From Planomicrobium soli (GTDB lineage Bacteria; Bacillota; Bacilli; Bacillales_A; Planococcaceae): a stretch of DNA of 64,000 nucleotides. Below the pieces are notes generated by a model that worked only from the letters and a program-made list of their open reading frames with translations, was not told the origin of the DNA and ran no database searches. The stretch is from positions 62,001-126,000 of the forward strand of contig NZ_PYAT01000007.1 in assembly GCF_003014655.1 (NCBI RefSeq), written 5' to 3'. Each line of letters begins with the position of its first letter. Positions within the stretch are counted from its first letter, which is position 1. Below, piece by piece: positions 62,403 to 64,000 of this stretch. The position numbers and the translations under genes were made by a program.

Positions 62403-64000
62403 TTAGAAGAGGACATTATCCAGTAAAGTTCTTCCGTAGATTACGTACTCGTCCCGGTCCGCTTTTTTCGCTTCGTACAGCGCCAGGTCCGCAAATTTTA
62501 TCAGCTGCTTTTCATTGGCCGTATGATCCGGATACAGGGAAATGCCGATGCCGGCGCCCATTTTGATGTCGTAGCCATTGAACGTGAACGGCTCTTCATA
62601 AGAAGCTAGAATGCGTTTGGCTGTCTCTTCGGCAAGGTCCAGCGAATCCAGTTCGGGCAAGACCACGCCCATCTCATCGCCGCCCAGGCGGGCGGCCGTA
62701 TCGACCGGCCGGACCGCGGCTTGGAGCCGGATCGCCATTTCCTTGATGACCGCGTCTCCTGTATCGTGGCCGAACCGATCGTTGATCTGTTTGAACTTGC
62801 GCCCGTCCATCAGGAGGACCGCAACTTTTTTGCCGGACCGGTCCGCTTGCTGGATGGCCGCCTGCAGCCGGTTGTCAAAGGTGCGGCGGTTGGGGATGCC
62901 CGACAAATGGTCGAAGAAGGCCATTTTGGCGATCTTGTCCTGCAGCCGCTTCCGCTCGGTGATGTCGCGCGCAATGGTCAGGACCTGCATCACATTTCCG
63001 TCCGTCAGGACCGGCGTAGGAGAGACTTCCATCCAAATCCACTGGCCGTCCTGGTGCTGAAAGCGCACTTCGATGGTAGCTGGCTTGTCGCCGTCCATCA
63101 GGGACGTAACCGTTTCGATCAGGCCGAACGCATCCTCCGGATGCACGTTGGTGGTGAACGGGTTCCCGATATACGCGGAATCCGGATAGCCTAGGATCTT
63201 CTCGTTGGAAGGCGACACGTATTCGATCAAGCCTGCGGAATCGATCAACGTGATGATATCAAACGCGCTTTCCGTGATGAGCTTGTATTTCTCCTGGCTC
63301 TTCTGCAGATCCTTTTCAGCTTTTTTCAGTTCCGTCACGTTTTTGTAGAAGATGGTTGCCCCAATGATGTCCCGGTTCGCGTTCCGGACCGGGGTATAGG
63401 AAGAAATGATATTCAACGGGTTGCCGCTTTTCGTCAACCGGATGGTCTCGTGTGAATTCACCGTTTCGCCTTTTAGAATTCTTTCAACGATGGCTTTAGG
63501 ATCGGATTTCATATGCAATGGAACGATAGACCCTTTCTGATTCACCATCTCCTCTTCACTGTACTCAAAGGTTTTTTCAAAGGCCGGATTGACTTTTATA
63601 ATTTCGCCTTTTGTATTGATGAAAAACACAGGGTCTGTGGCATTTTCCCAAAAGACTTCAAGTTTTTCCTTTGTTTCAATCAAAGCTCTTTTTGCCAGTT
63701 CCCTCTCTGTCACATCTCTTACTATGGCCAGAATGTATTTGCATTGGCCATCCTCTGTCACAATGGGGTTAAGCACAGTTTCTCCTATAAGTTCCCTATT
63801 TTCAGCGTCTATCTTTTCAGTAAACTCGACTGGATTTTTCGTCGTTTGAACTTGGCGGTAATACCGAATCAGTAATTCGGTCTGCTCAGAAGACATTACA
63901 TCTTCTATTGGGCTTCCAACAATGTTTTCCTGGAGCTGCAAAATTTTGAAAGCAGCTGGATTTGCATAAACGTAGCGAAAGGTCCCTTGATTTTCCTCCA
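62403..64000 (-). CDS. PAS-PAS-PAS-GGDEF diguanylate cyclase-like protein, N-terminus outside the window
   Basis: A minus-strand gene whose frame is open to the right edge, where FRYVYANPAAFKILQLQENIVG shows a PAS domain entering from outside; the internal TTG at 63941 is not a real start. The order is a PAS ending in ILAIVRDVTERE, a second PAS (DPVFFINTKGEIIKVNPAF), a third PAS with PAC (FDIITLIDSAGLIEYVSPS to VLTIARDITERK), then GGDEF. The active site is GGDEM, not GGDEF, and RPVD five residues before it is the product-inhibition I-site. DGRKFKQIND replaces the usual DxDxFKxIND. It should make c-di-GMP if the Met is tolerated. No EAL domain is present. Confidence 0.88.
   Translation of the reverse strand, partial: EENQGTFRYVYANPAAFKILQLQENIVGSPIEDVMSSEQTELLIRYYRQVQTTKNPVEFTEKIDAENRELIGETVLNPIVTEDGQCKYILAIVRDVTERELAKRALIETKEKLEVFWENATDPVFFINTKGEIIKVNPAFEKTFEYSEEEMVNQKGSIVPLHMKSDPKAIVERILKGETVNSHETIRLTKSGNPLNIISSYTPVRNANRDIIGATIFYKNVTELKKAEKDLQKSQEKYKLITESAFDIITLIDSAGLIEYVSPSNEKILGYPDSAYIGNPFTTNVHPEDAFGLIETVTSLMDGDKPATIEVRFQHQDGQWIWMEVSPTPVLTDGNVMQVLTIARDITERKRLQDKIAKMAFFDHLSGIPNRRTFDNRLQAAIQQADRSGKKVAVLLMDGRKFKQINDRFGHDTGDAVIKEMAIRLQAAVRPVDTAARLGGDEMGVVLPELDSLDLAEETAKRILASYEEPFTFNGYDIKMGAGIGISLYPDHTANEKQLIKFADLALYEAKKADRDEYVIYGRTLLDNVLF

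Noticed and set aside
1-64000. CRISPR arrays, tRNA or rRNA genes, prophage and intact transposases
   Set aside because: No regular spacer-repeat arrays, cloverleaf-like sequences, rRNA segments, integrase or transposase motifs were found on reading both strands.

Overview
The window looks like chromosome from a low-to-moderate GC Gram-positive bacterium of the Bacillales, most likely a Planococcus/Planomicrobium-type member of the Planococcaceae (Caryophanaceae). The evidence is strong AGGAGG ribosome binding sites, frequent TTG/GTG starts, CcpA-type cre boxes, a Crh-like protein, LutABC, and YesM/YesN and CitA/CitB-type two-component systems. The genus is inferred from gene style, not proven. 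No rRNA, tRNA, CRISPR array or intact insertion sequence was seen.

Layout. 1-9.4 kb: mixed chromosomal genes. These are two tandem DUF4181 membrane proteins, a DUF4357-like protein, a KAP-type P-loop protein with a degenerate Walker A and an Ig-like N-terminus, a methyltransferase, a TetR/SDR divergent pair, and two tandem Prs (PRPP synthetase) paralogues, the first with an altered PRPP loop. 9.6-24.5 kb: a carboxylate-catabolism island. A CitA/CitB-like sensor and regulator precede a long operon with a tripartite tricarboxylate transporter (TctCBA), an SLC13-type carrier, a PrpB-family lyase, a PrpF-family isomerase, an AcnD/AcnA-type hydratase, a TIM-barrel isomerase and a Gfo/Idh oxidoreductase. 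A glycerate kinase follows. A perfect cre palindrome and AT-rich repeats sit in front of tctC.

25.3-51.5 kb: a rhamnoside utilisation island. A YesM/YesN-like sensor pair, an ABC importer without its own ATPase, two cytoplasmic GH78 alpha-L-rhamnosidases and a secreted GH3 enzyme feed rhaEW-rhaB-rhaA. A DeoR-type regulator, a Crh-like protein (Gln15, Ser46) and lutABC follow. The logic is that glycosides are trimmed outside, imported and cut to L-rhamnose. Rhamnose then gives DHAP plus L-lactaldehyde, which becomes L-lactate and finally pyruvate through LutABC. A 331-bp element with 13-bp terminal inverted repeats lies between the two GH78 genes and shares its core with a repeat between the prs paralogues.

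51.8-55.1 kb: a probable electrophile/quinone-response cluster (DoxX, pirin, DoxX, a MarR/MhqR-like regulator and an FMN reductase). It carries six copies of the palindrome ATCCTA-N4-TAGGAT and two nearly identical seven-codon leader ORFs (MAPCKTV and MVPCKAV), each behind a strong ribosome binding site. 55.4-64 kb: an MFS pseudogene, small membrane proteins and lipoproteins, a sucrose-6-phosphate hydrolase/fructokinase pair without a transporter, several small hypothetical genes (one with only a non-canonical start), and a PAS-PAS-PAS-GGDEF protein that runs off the right edge.
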